Source of the DNA: JBLIRR01 sp049472395 | Lineage (GTDB): Bacteria > SZUA-182 > DTGQ01 > JBLIRR01 | Reading direction: 5' to 3' | DNA: 64,000 nucleotides | Assembly: GCA_049472395.1 (NCBI GenBank) | Contig: JBLIRR010000006.1 | Coordinates: 54,907-118,906 of the forward strand | Position numbers and translations under genes: made by a program | Shown here: positions 19,401 to 27,011 of the stretch, in pieces | How positions within the stretch are numbered: position 1 is the first letter of the stretch | How the letters are laid out: each line of letters starts with the position of its first letter | Notes under the pieces: model-generated | The model's database searches: none | What the model was told of the DNA's origin: nothing | What the model saw: only the letters and a program-made list of their open reading frames with translations

Positions 19401-20137
19401 AGACTCTTTATCGCATCTTCATAGACCTTCATATCGGGGAATATAACCATTACTGATAATCCCGCTGAATCCCTCCCTCTTACCTCCAACCTATCAATAT
19501 TATTCAGCATGATATTGATTTTCTTCATATTGCGAATAAGAGAAGCCGATGCGTGAGCGCCCGTGATCATTCCAGCTATCTTTGTTATATCTAACAAAAT
19601 TCCCTCTTCAAACCACCAAGCAATATCTTTTAAGATCATAAGTTTTTGATTCACTCCCTCAAGTGTAAGAGAGGAAAGTTTGATCCCTTCCTTTTTTATA
19701 CTCATCTGTTCATCTGCAATGAATTTTTTTAAGTCCCTGGTCATAGACCGTAACTCATCTTGGAGTGTGCTATCTTTAAAGATACTCTCAAATGCATTAA
19801 GATCTTTTAAGGATATGGCAAGAGATTGTAAATTATGCACCTCTTCATCGCCCCCAAGATAATAATCAGGCTCAATTGTAGAGGATATGATATCTTTTAC
19901 ATTAGATTTTTTTATCTTTTTAAGACTTTTTGGAAGCGGTTTGAGAGATATAGCTTCTGTCGATGGATTTTCCTCTTTATATTCCAAAATTCCCATAAGA
20001 CCACAATGGAGCCTATTTGCATAATAGGGAAAGATTATGAGGGAACCAGCCGGAACGGTTGTTGAGGACCGTCCGAAAAATATACGATATCGCCTTACAG
20101 ATTTGAGCTTATGGAGCATTTCATGCAGAGTGTACAT
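16466..20137 (-). CDS. Very large GlmS-like protein (GATase II, two SIS domains, unknown C-terminal domain)
   Basis: The 1223-residue protein follows glucosamine-6-phosphate synthase order but is twice its length. Class II amidotransferase motifs are CGLMGILEY (nucleophile-type Cys45), GRDSAGLSV, HTRWASVGE with ENCHPLNN, and VLNGDIDN. An insertion lies between Cys45 and GRDSAG (about residues 55-215). SIS domain one is YLIGQGTAGIAAAG and VTQSGTTTDTNKAL with SVASTKAF; SIS domain two begins WAVVGSGPNK. About 330 residues at the C-terminus match nothing I know. A good ribosome-binding site (GAGG, 7 nt before the ATG) supports this start, so Cys45 would need N-terminal processing to act as nucleophile. 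The start overlaps the end of trpF by 17 bp. The product may be an amino sugar, but this is inferred. Confidence 0.75.
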   Translation of the reverse strand: MYTLHEMLHKLKSVRRYRIFFGRSSTTVPAGSLIIFPYYANRLHCGLMGILEYKEENPSTEAISLKPLPKSLKKIKKSNVKDIISSTIEPDYYLGGDEEVHNLQSLAISLKDLNAFESIFKDSTLQDELRSMTRDLKKFIADEQMSIKKEGIKLSSLTLEGVNQKLMILKDIAWWFEEGILLDITKIAGMITGAHASASLIRNMKKINIMLNNIDRLEVRGRDSAGLSVMVIFPDMKVYEDAIKSLTAKGLMGEYEERQKITNLHCRSITDNSSGILTFVYKTAQEIGHLGENVTRLRAFIGRDTLLHELLGTPHTQCQVLAHTRWASVGEISEENCHPLNNKDLSRTVQIHAVLNGDIDNFIHLKERLLKEDGEMINERVTTDAKIIPLWVEHYLRLGCSLAEAFRLAVNDFDGSHAIALQSDSEPGRFYLAQKGSGQAIFVGLCRDSYLIASEVYGFVEQTSSYLKLNQGTDDSHGQIYILDSSGGLEGITAFDYDGFPVTLTRNMILSTEISTRDIDRQNFPHYFLKEVTQAPSSVQKTLSGRVLVKKYGDGRERRALFNLGDEIISKDLSCAFKSGKIKYIYLIGQGTAGIAAAGIAFLLREYLSFTAISILEKKASELSGFGLDKPLNDALVIAVTQSGTTTDTNKALDLAKERGAYTIAIVNRRNSDITYKAQGIFYTSDGRDIEMSVASTKAFYSQIVAGCILGLRLAQILETKTEAYIASEVQALYRLPKLMNNILCKQREAIEESARKLCLGKKHWAVVGSGPNKIAADEVRIKLSELCYKTLPSDVVEDRKHIDLSAEPLIVVCAAGNRETVLGDIVKDTAIFQAHKATTICIIDEKENRFDDIASSILKVPHFENERLSPILNTMVGHLWGYYAAIAINEIGDFFKDFRKRLRERMNVLQNKGKNQLEMMLDAEAQKLIKEFEKDIVAHKTNRHFNGVIEADTISDLILAIKYIRGNLPLMDISADLGSRGNPYDCLTLFLQIVDKAVNEFSRPIDAIKHQAKTVTVGTSRLPEVITGPVFDYIIARGFELPQLDFNIVRKLKNIQPVIDSIHASTLYEVRGLDPRGLPTDASTIHVLSKEGAAKDMFSRVERNPALRGTKRLVIKNNVLYCGVGLWDKAQIIIFPIYNKDKKTDRKYLMVLHITYREKGVSLEEKIAAMGVKYEEIVDNLAEELNIDWDDHLLEEFNTSYLMSQTAEDIIKKIAKLQLKPD

Positions 20138-20792
20138 TAGTTACCTCTTCCATGAAATGATTAATTTTATTGGTATCTTTCTTGCCGGGTGATGACTCAA
20201 CTCCACTTGATGTATCAACAGCATAAGGGTGAACTGTCTCTATGGCCTGACGTACGTTTTTGGGACATAGCCCTCCGGAGAGAATAATAGTACCGAATTT
20301 CTTTGCTTCAAGCGCCAAGTCCCAATTAAAGGTCTTACCGGTTCCCCCCGCACAATTCTTAGAATACGTATCAAGAAGAAGAGCAGCAGGCTTTCTATGC
20401 GTGCCCTTTACATAGGCAGGGATAAGTGCAAGCGAATTATGATCCTTAATACGAAACGCCTTAATATATTCTAAGCCGAGATCATCGCAGAATTCCGGGG
20501 ATTCATCCCCATGTAATTGGATACAGTCCAAACCACAGAGCGTATAAATCCGCCTAATCTCTTCAATTGACTGATTAACAAAAACTCCTACCCTTGTCAC
20601 AAAAGGCGGGAGTTGCAGGGTAATAGATGCCACCTGATCAGGAACGACCCGGCGAGGGCTTTCTGCAAAAATAAATCCTATCGCATCTACGCCAGCCCTT
20701 ATAGCACAAAGCGCATCATCAAGATTAGTAATGCCGCATATTTTTACTCGCACTCTCCTCTGATTCACTTCCTGTGATATTTGATACTCCAT
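20121..20792 (-). CDS. trpF: Phosphoribosylanthranilate isomerase
   Basis: TrpF catalyses the Amadori rearrangement of phosphoribosylanthranilate to CdRP in tryptophan synthesis. The 223-residue protein shows VKICGITNLDDALCA (catalytic Cys), GFIFAESPRRV, DCIQLHGDE, LLDTYSKNCAGGTGKTFNW (Asp) and ILSGGL, all in order for the family. Length is normal. It is separated from trpC by about 240 bp and has its own promoter (20844-20872), so it may be transcribed apart from the rest of trp. The large GlmS-like gene overlaps its 3' end. Confidence 0.95.
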   Translation of the reverse strand: MEYQISQEVNQRRVRVKICGITNLDDALCAIRAGVDAIGFIFAESPRRVVPDQVASITLQLPPFVTRVGVFVNQSIEEIRRIYTLCGLDCIQLHGDESPEFCDDLGLEYIKAFRIKDHNSLALIPAYVKGTHRKPAALLLDTYSKNCAGGTGKTFNWDLALEAKKFGTIILSGGLCPKNVRQAIETVHPYAVDTSSGVESSPGKKDTNKINHFMEEVTNVHSA

Positions 20793-20843
20793 AAAAAGAG
20801 TTCCGTTTTTATTAAAAAATCATTATTTATTGTGCACAGTTTA

Positions 20844-20872
20844 TTTATACCAAAAAAGTCACCTTTTTTCAA
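20844..20872 (-). promoter_or_regulatory. Promoter upstream of trpF
   Basis: On the minus strand TTGAAA (20867-20872) and TATAAA (20844-20849) are separated by 17 bp. The expected transcription start is about 45 nt before the trpF ATG. The rest of the trpC-trpF gap (20793-21032) is AT-rich and shows no other feature. Confidence 0.5.
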
Positions 20873-21032
20873 TTAACTTAAACTAAAAAAATATATTATT
20901 AATATACTAAGAAATTAATAGAATAAAAAAATAATTCATGTGTTATATAATAATGCACTTATTCTCATTATACTCCACAGTGATCAGTTCTGAGTAATCT
21001 GTCCTGAGCATAAGGTTAATATGCCGAAATTA

Positions 21033-21851
21033 TTAGCAGGGATGTATCAATTGGCCTATTAACTCCTCTCTTTGGGTGCTTTTTACCACTGCCTCTCCCA
21101 CCAGAATAGCCTGCGCGCCATGATGTAATACAAACTTAGCGTCATTGCCTGTCTTTATTCCACTTTCACTGACTATAACCGGTTCTTTCCCCTTGCTCCT
21201 GTCTCTCACATAAGGAATTAAGCGTGCTGTTGTGGTGATATCTACCTTAAATGTCGTAAGGTCTCTATTATTTATGCCGATTATCCGGGGCTCAATGGCG
21301 CGTATCTTCTCTATATCTTCCTTAGTGTGAACCTCGACCAACACATCGAGCATAAGAGTTCGTGCACATTGATATAAGTCTTTGAGATCATCTGCCGGAA
21401 GAGCGCATACAATTAATAAAATAGCATCTGCTCCGGCATTGTAACTTTCATATACTTGATATGGATGAATAATGAAATCTTTCCGTAAAACGGGCAATGA
21501 TACACTCTGTTTTACCTGTTCCAAATCAGAAAGGTTCCCTTTAAAATATGCTTCTTCTGTTAACACAGAGAGCGCTGAAGCCCCGTACTTTTCATACTCT
21601 TTGGCAACTTTACCCGAATGAAGAGACTCATTGATCATCCCTTTGGATGGAGATGCCCTTTTTATCTCAGCTATGAGAGCCAGCTGATTCTCTGCTGGCT
21701 GGAGGGCTTCATAGAAACTCTTACTTTGATCCTTATCTCTTTTATATTTACACTCATCCGTCTTCGCCTTTATCATATCAAGATGAGGGTCTAAGACCAG
21801 CTTCTTTTGCAGTGTGGCTTTTACATTCTCTATAATCTGATCGAGTATCAT
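21033..21851 (-). CDS. trpC: Indole-3-glycerol phosphate synthase
   Basis: TrpC closes the indole ring from CdRP. The 272-residue protein contains IAEIKRASPSKGMI (catalytic Lys), SVLTEEAYFKGN, PVLRKDFIIHPYQVYES, GINNRDLTTFKVD and VSESGIKTGND with ILVGEAVV, the complete family pattern. Its ATG overlaps the trpD stop (ATGA), so the two are translationally coupled. It is the last gene of the fum-trpEGDC run. Confidence 0.96.
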   Translation of the reverse strand: MILDQIIENVKATLQKKLVLDPHLDMIKAKTDECKYKRDKDQSKSFYEALQPAENQLALIAEIKRASPSKGMINESLHSGKVAKEYEKYGASALSVLTEEAYFKGNLSDLEQVKQSVSLPVLRKDFIIHPYQVYESYNAGADAILLIVCALPADDLKDLYQCARTLMLDVLVEVHTKEDIEKIRAIEPRIIGINNRDLTTFKVDITTTARLIPYVRDRSKGKEPVIVSESGIKTGNDAKFVLHHGAQAILVGEAVVKSTQREELIGQLIHPC

Positions 21852-22846
21852 CTACTTTTATATTGTTCCAATTTCGCCAAGGCTGCCCCTGAATCAATTG
21901 CCTCGGCTGCCTTTTGAATACCCTCGGCAATTGAATCACACATATCAGCCACATAAATAACTGCACCGGCATTAAGAAGCGTTATATCACGTTGAGGGCC
22001 TTGTTTCTTGTTTAAGATATCAATACATACTCGGGCATTTTCTTCTGCTGTCCCACCCTTTATATCATCAAGGCTGGCCACCTTCATTCCAAAATCCTCC
22101 GGTTTAATCGTATAATGGGTTATCTTTCCCTCTTTTAATTCACTCACCTCTGTAGGCCCTGTAATCGAAATTTCATCCAGACCATCTTCACCGTGGACAA
22201 CTAATACATGTGTGCTCTCAAGATTTTTTAATACCTGTATCATGATTCCCATTAAGGACGCGTCATATACTCCTAATAGCTGTGCTTTTGCTCCAGCAGG
22301 ATTTGTCATGGGACCTAAAATATTAAAGACAGTCCTGATTCCTATTTCTCTTCGCGGCCCTATTGCATATTTCATAGAAGAATGAAGCATAGGGGCAAAA
22401 AGAAATCCGATCCCTATCTCATTGATATTTTTTTCAACATCTGATAACGAAGCAGATATATTAATCCCTAAGGCCTGAAAACAATCTGCGCTGCCGCTTT
22501 TACTGGAAACAGATCTATTGCCATGCTTGGCTATTGTCACACCTGCACCTGCCGCCACAAAGGCTGCTGCTGTTGATATATTGAAGGAGAATGACCTGTC
22601 CCCGCCGGTGCCGCATGTATCAACCGCCGGTTTATTCACATGGACTTTCGCAGCCTTCTCCCTCATAATCCGTGTAAATTCCGTAATCTCTTCTACTGTT
22701 TCCCCTTTCATGCGCAGGGCAGTAATAAAAGCTGCAATCTGAGCATCCGTACCCTTCCCGCTCATAATCTCATTCATTACCTGATTGGCTTCTTCAGAAG
22801 ATAAATCCTGTCTTTCTACAACCTTTGAGATTGCTTCCTTAAGCAT
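21848..22846 (-). CDS. trpD: Anthranilate phosphoribosyltransferase
   Basis: TrpD transfers the phosphoribosyl group of PRPP to anthranilate. The motifs are DTCGTGGDRSFSFN (PRPP-binding glycine loop), AKHGNRSVSSKSGSAD, GPMTNPA and VVHGEDGLDE. The frame is open to 22963, but the ATG at 22846 (MLKEAISKVVERQ) has AAAGGAG upstream and gives the usual length (332 residues); the 39 extra codons overlap the end of trpG. It is the third trp gene in the run. Confidence 0.96.
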   Translation of the reverse strand: MLKEAISKVVERQDLSSEEANQVMNEIMSGKGTDAQIAAFITALRMKGETVEEITEFTRIMREKAAKVHVNKPAVDTCGTGGDRSFSFNISTAAAFVAAGAGVTIAKHGNRSVSSKSGSADCFQALGINISASLSDVEKNINEIGIGFLFAPMLHSSMKYAIGPRREIGIRTVFNILGPMTNPAGAKAQLLGVYDASLMGIMIQVLKNLESTHVLVVHGEDGLDEISITGPTEVSELKEGKITHYTIKPEDFGMKVASLDDIKGGTAEENARVCIDILNKKQGPQRDITLLNAGAVIYVADMCDSIAEGIQKAAEAIDSGAALAKLEQYKSR

Positions 22847-22862
22847 TGCCCTTCTCCTTTTC

Positions 22863-23432
22863 TTATATGTTCTCGACCAAAAAATTCTCCAACAATTTTT
22901 TGCCATGCTCGGTAAGAATGGATTCAGGGTGAAATTGAACGCCTTCCATCGGATACGTTGCATGGCGTATACCCATAATCTCTCCTTCCTGGGTCTTTGC
23001 GGTTACTTTTAAGCATGCAGGGAGACTCGCGGAAGACACTATGAGGGAATGATACCGTATAGCTTCAAATGGATTTTTCAGTCCCTTGAAAATGCTCTGT
23101 TTATCATGATAGATGTGGGATGATTTCCCATGCATGAGCCTGCGAGCGCGCACTATCTCTGCTCCATACGCATAGGCAATGCATTGATGCCCCAGGCATA
23201 CTCCCAGAATAGGAATATGCGACCCAAATCTCTTGATCACATCCACGCACACCCCCGCCTTTTCGGGGACGCCCGGCCCGGGAGAAATAATAATACGCTC
23301 AGGTTTCAGTTTTTTCACTTCATCAAGGGAAATGCGATCGTTTCTATACACTATAATTTCCTGTTGTAACTCCCCACAATACTGGACCAAATTATAGGTA
23401 AATGAATCATAGTTATCAATCATCAATATCAT
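22863..23432 (-). CDS. trpG: Anthranilate synthase component II (glutamine amidotransferase)
   Basis: A class I glutamine amidotransferase of 189 residues that supplies ammonia to TrpE. It begins MILMIDNYDSFTYNLVQY and has ISPGPG, the nucleophile motif GVCLGHQCIA and HPES with the catalytic His-Glu pair. The ATG at 23432 is preferred: it has TAGG upstream and starts exactly at the family N-terminus. Upstream codons to 23453 lie inside trpE. It could also serve p-aminobenzoate synthesis, since TrpG/PabA are often shared. Confidence 0.94.
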   Translation of the reverse strand: MILMIDNYDSFTYNLVQYCGELQQEIIVYRNDRISLDEVKKLKPERIIISPGPGVPEKAGVCVDVIKRFGSHIPILGVCLGHQCIAYAYGAEIVRARRLMHGKSSHIYHDKQSIFKGLKNPFEAIRYHSLIVSSASLPACLKVTAKTQEGEIMGIRHATYPMEGVQFHPESILTEHGKKLLENFLVENI

Positions 23433-23433
23433 A

Positions 23434-24876
23434 TTACCTACTCCCTTCCGCAAGGCGTATGGCCTCTATCACGGCTTTTGCCTTATTTAATGTCTCTTCA
23501 TATTCCTTTTCCGGATCCGAATCTGCGACAATTCCAGCCCCTGCCTGAATATATGCAGTATCGCCTTGAATGACCATCGTTCTTATTGTAATGCCTGTAT
23601 CCATATTCCCCGAAAAGCTAAAATAGCCGACAGAGCCGGCATATGGTCCTCGCCTGCTCGGCTCTATTTCTTCTATAATTTCCATAGCGCGAATCTTTGG
23701 TGCGCCACTGACCGTACCAGCCGGGAAACATGCTGCAAATACATCAAAGGCATCCTTTCCCTTGTACAGTTTCCCTATTACTTGTGATACTATATGCATG
23801 ACATGCGAATATCGCTCAATTATCATCAATTCTCCATCCGGTACATGTACCGTCCCATACTCGCATACACGACCTACATCATTTCTGGAAAGATCAACGA
23901 GCATGATATGTTCAGCCCTTTCCTTCGGATCAGCCAATAACTCTTCGGCCAAGGCTTGATCCTCTGCTTCCGATATACCCCTCCTCCTTGTCCCGGCAAT
24001 TGGCCTCTCATATACTATACCATCCTCAAGACGGACGAGGAGTTCAGGAGATGAGCCTATAATCTTAAGATCATGATGCTTTAGATAATACATATAGGGA
24101 GAGGGATTAATAAGCCTGATCGCTCGATATAAATCAAATGGATTACATTTAATGCGAGTAGAAAGCCGTTGAGACAACACTGCCTGAATAATATCTCCGG
24201 CTGCAATGTACTCCTTTATTTTGAGCACTGCCTGTTTGAAATCATCCTTTTCAAAATTTGATTCAAAAGGAGGCAACTCCTTTAAAGTTCCAGGTTCAAG
24301 ACACTTCACCCCAGACAAAGGACAGGAAAGAAGATCAACAATATTTTCTATATTTTCTATTGCCTTGTTATATATTTGTTCACAAGGACCATCAATACAT
24401 GCATTTGACACAATCGTTATTTGATTTGTCAAGTGATCAAAAATAAGCAGCGTATCGGTAATAAAAAAAATATACTCTGGAATTTTTAAAATATCCGGCG
24501 CTCTCGTGGGTATTGATTCCAAATAGCGGATCTGATCATAACTAAAATAACCAACTGCCCCGCCAAAAAACCGGGGAAGCCCTTCAACGGGGACTAATGT
24601 GTAACGCGCCATCTCTGTGCGCAATTTATTAAGAGGATTTTCTTTATGAGAGGTGTCAGGGAGGATAATCTTGCTAGGATTCGTGCCAAGAAAGGAGTAA
24701 CGGGCTATCCTCTCTCCTCCTACCACGCTTTCAAGAAGAAATGAACTTGGATAGCGATCTATCTTTTTAAAAGCTGAAACTGGAGTCTCCATATCAGCGC
24801 AGATCTTACGGTACACTGGAATAAGATTTCCAGACTTTGCCTTTTCCTTAAACTGGTTAAGGCTAGGATAATACAT
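23434..24876 (-). CDS. trpE: Anthranilate synthase component I
   Basis: TrpE converts chorismate to anthranilate. The 480-residue protein shows the N-terminal tryptophan-binding element LLESVVGGERIARYSFLG, so feedback inhibition is likely. The chorismate-binding core includes GDIIQAVLSQR, ERPIAGTRRRG, HIMLVDLSRNDVGRV, FPAGTVSGAPKIRAMEII and IQAGAGIVADSDPEKEYEE. The start has AAGGAG upstream and overlaps the end of the fumarate hydratase beta gene by 14 bp, which ties trp expression to it. Confidence 0.97.
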   Translation of the reverse strand: MYYPSLNQFKEKAKSGNLIPVYRKICADMETPVSAFKKIDRYPSSFLLESVVGGERIARYSFLGTNPSKIILPDTSHKENPLNKLRTEMARYTLVPVEGLPRFFGGAVGYFSYDQIRYLESIPTRAPDILKIPEYIFFITDTLLIFDHLTNQITIVSNACIDGPCEQIYNKAIENIENIVDLLSCPLSGVKCLEPGTLKELPPFESNFEKDDFKQAVLKIKEYIAAGDIIQAVLSQRLSTRIKCNPFDLYRAIRLINPSPYMYYLKHHDLKIIGSSPELLVRLEDGIVYERPIAGTRRRGISEAEDQALAEELLADPKERAEHIMLVDLSRNDVGRVCEYGTVHVPDGELMIIERYSHVMHIVSQVIGKLYKGKDAFDVFAACFPAGTVSGAPKIRAMEIIEEIEPSRRGPYAGSVGYFSFSGNMDTGITIRTMVIQGDTAYIQAGAGIVADSDPEKEYEETLNKAKAVIEAIRLAEGSR

Positions 24877-25432
24877 AACTATCTCCTTCTATTTTATAAA
24901 TGTCATTTCCTACAATATCAATAGCAACGATTACGGGAAAATCCTCGATATAAAATCTCCATACTGCCTCAGTGCCTAAATCTTCATAAGCCACTATCTG
25001 GGCACTTTTAATCCGACGAGAAAGAAGGGCGCCTAATCCTCCAATGGCTATAAAATAAATTGCCCTTGTTTTAATAAATGCATCTGTCACCTCGCGAGAC
25101 CTGGGACCTTTGCCAATAGCCCCCTTTAGACCATGCTCCAAAAGGAGCGGAGTATAGGGATCCATTCTGTAACTTGTCGTAGGTCCGGCTGCCCCTACTG
25201 CTCGACTACTGCCCTGTTTTACGGGCGTTGGGCCTGTATAATAAAAGATCTGCCCCTTAAGATCAAACGGCAGGTGCTCTTTCGATTCTATAGACTGACA
25301 AAGCCTTCTATGCGCCGCATCTCTCGCCCCGTATATATAGCCTGACAACAACAGCTCCTGCCCTGCCCGAAGCGAGGCTCTATTCTCCTCGGATAAAGGA
25401 GCAGTTAGTTTTCTTACCTTTCCCTCACTCAT
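24863..25432 (-). CDS. Class I fumarate hydratase (or tartrate dehydratase), beta subunit
   Basis: This 189-residue protein is the C-terminal-domain subunit of the Fe-S dependent fumarase/tartrate dehydratase family. Diagnostic stretches are LSGYIYGARDAAHRR, YTGPTPVK, GPTTSYRMD and GKGPRSREV. With the alpha subunit it interconverts fumarate and malate. The ATG at 25432 overlaps the alpha stop (ATGA); an open extension to 25465 lies inside the alpha gene. Fumarate and tartrate dehydratases cannot be separated by eye; fumarase is more likely. Confidence 0.92.
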   Translation of the reverse strand: MSEGKVRKLTAPLSEENRASLRAGQELLLSGYIYGARDAAHRRLCQSIESKEHLPFDLKGQIFYYTGPTPVKQGSSRAVGAAGPTTSYRMDPYTPLLLEHGLKGAIGKGPRSREVTDAFIKTRAIYFIAIGGLGALLSRRIKSAQIVAYEDLGTEAVWRFYIEDFPVIVAIDIVGNDIYKIEGDSYVLS

Positions 25433-26271
25433 ATAATGATCTCTCCATGGCGATGAGCATGACACCCTATATTAACTGCAACAGGAAGTGACGCAATATG
25501 ACATGGATACACTTCTACTGCTACCCTTAGGGCTGTTGTATTCCCCCCTAAACCTGCCGGACCGATCCCCAGCTTATTTATCTCTTCTAATAACTCGACC
25601 TCTCGTGCCGCCCATACCGGATTGTGAGGCACGTGATGTAAAGGCCTGGTAAGGGCTTTTTTAGCCATTAAAGCACAAAACTCAAATGATCCCCCAATAC
25701 CAATCCCAACTACGATAGGAGGGCAGGGATTAGCCCCGGCTGAAGATACAGTTTGAAGTACAAAAGATTTTATTCCCGGCCATCCTTCCGAAGGGGAAAG
25801 CATCTTGAGCGTACTCATATTTTCACTGCCAGCACCTTTGGGAATAAAGATAAGCCTGATAAAGTCTCCCTCTATTATTGTTGTATGAATAATAGCAGGG
25901 GTATTATCCATCGTATTTTTTCTCTCTAATGGATCATCCACGACTGATTTTCTGAGATACCCATCTCTATAGCCTTGTCGTACGCCTTCTTGTATCGCCT
26001 CATACACAGATCCCCCCTCCACTCTTATCAGATCACCCATCTCAAGAAAAAAAATGGCGAGCCCTGTATCTTGACAGAGAGGGACATGGTCATCCCTGGC
26101 AATGGATGCATTATCCAATATCTGGGATAAGATTTTCTTTCCTATAATGCTGTGCTCGTGCTCAATACGCTCCTTGATTGTGCCTATCACTTCCTCGTCA
26201 AGATAATAATTTGCATCAATACATAATTTTTTTACCTGCACCACAACCTGATCAAATGGTATCTTTCTCAT
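25429..26271 (-). CDS. Class I fumarate hydratase (or tartrate dehydratase), alpha subunit
   Basis: The 280-residue alpha subunit binds the 4Fe-4S cluster. Features are VPLCQDTGLAIFF (first Cys ligand), IPKGAGSENMS, GANPCPPIVVGIGIGGSFEFC and GPAGLGGNTTALRV with HIASLPVAVNIGCHAHR (third Cys). I chose the ATG at 26271 (MRKIPFDQVV) because GAGG lies 9 nt upstream and the length is then typical; the frame is open to 26322. It is the promoter-proximal gene of the fum-trp run. Confidence 0.92.
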   Translation of the reverse strand: MRKIPFDQVVVQVKKLCIDANYYLDEEVIGTIKERIEHEHSIIGKKILSQILDNASIARDDHVPLCQDTGLAIFFLEMGDLIRVEGGSVYEAIQEGVRQGYRDGYLRKSVVDDPLERKNTMDNTPAIIHTTIIEGDFIRLIFIPKGAGSENMSTLKMLSPSEGWPGIKSFVLQTVSSAGANPCPPIVVGIGIGGSFEFCALMAKKALTRPLHHVPHNPVWAAREVELLEEINKLGIGPAGLGGNTTALRVAVEVYPCHIASLPVAVNIGCHAHRHGEIII

Positions 26272-26374
26272 GACTTCATACCTCAGCTTCCCCTTCCTAC
26301 GCCCCGCCTTCATAATACACACATATCATAAACTGCTCACAGATCAAAAATCATTGTCACAATGTGTTGATCGT

Positions 26375-26410
26375 ATTATATCACAAAATTCTCATACAAG
26401 AACATTCTTG
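26375..26410 (-). promoter_or_regulatory. Extended -10 promoter with overlapping dyad upstream of the fum-trp run
   Basis: On the minus strand TGATATAAT (26375-26383) is an extended -10 element, about 100 nt before the fumarate hydratase start. CAAGAA-CA-TTCTTG, a perfect dyad at 26397-26410, covers the expected -35 area and could be an operator. A second dyad, CACAC-TG-GTGTG, is at 26444-26455. No Trp-codon leader peptide or attenuator was found between promoter and gene. Confidence 0.4.
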
Positions 26411-27011
26411 CTCAGGAATTCTCTTTGAATAACTATTTTTATACACACTGGTGTGCGTTGATTCTGATGTGAGTTACTGATCCTCATTTCTTCATATAAT
26501 CTAATGAATTTACATATAATTTATGAGACAGCAATTATAGAATATTGAAATAATAATCAAAATTGATATTTTTCTAAATCAACATTTATGTATAGCATGA
26601 ATGCTGATTTTTTTCAATAGGCTCACTCAAATACATCTCGCAAATTTTGTATGTTTTCATGAAATTCAATTCACAATTCATAGCAATTTTTTACTAAATC
26701 CTTTATAATATAAGTAAAATACGTACAAAAAATATATACGGTATAGATCTTGCTTATTTTTTATAATGAGCAAAAATCGAGGACATGTGTAAGAAAAAAT
26801 GTTAAGTTATGTCTTTTACTATAGTATTTCAATTAATTTATGCTTGATTTAATATACCTGTTATTAATTTTTTACTATTGAATTAAATAACCGAGGGAAA
26901 AAATGTGACTATTTTTAATGTTTAGGGAGGTGAATGAATGTAAATTGAACAAAGCAGGTTATTCTACGATAACGTATTTGGAATTAAGGTTAATTGTAAG
27001 GAGATATATTA
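26411..27011. other. AT-rich intergenic region between the divergent fum-trp and 27012 genes
   Basis: About 600 bp with no supportable gene. It holds the CACAC/GTGTG dyad (26444-26455), an AGCAT-GA-ATGCT dyad near 26595-26606 followed by a T run, and a sigma-54-like element (26738-26756). A strong Shine-Dalgarno, GGGAGGTGA, sits before a four-codon frame (MNVN, stop) at 26934-26948. The ribosome-binding site of the next gene is AAGGAG at 26999-27004. Confidence 0.5.
26738..26756 (+). promoter_or_regulatory. Sigma-54-like promoter candidate
   Basis: ACGGTATAGATCTTGCTT has GG (26740-26741) and GC (26752-26753) separated by 10 bp, with the -12 element TTGCT intact. The -24 element (CGGTA) is a weaker match to TGGCA. 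It would give a leader of about 250 nt for the repeat-rich secreted protein. Confidence 0.3.

Noticed and set aside
22847..22963. Longer N-terminus for trpD
   Set aside because: The extra 39 residues lie inside trpG, do not match the family, and the ATG at 22846 has a good ribosome-binding site.
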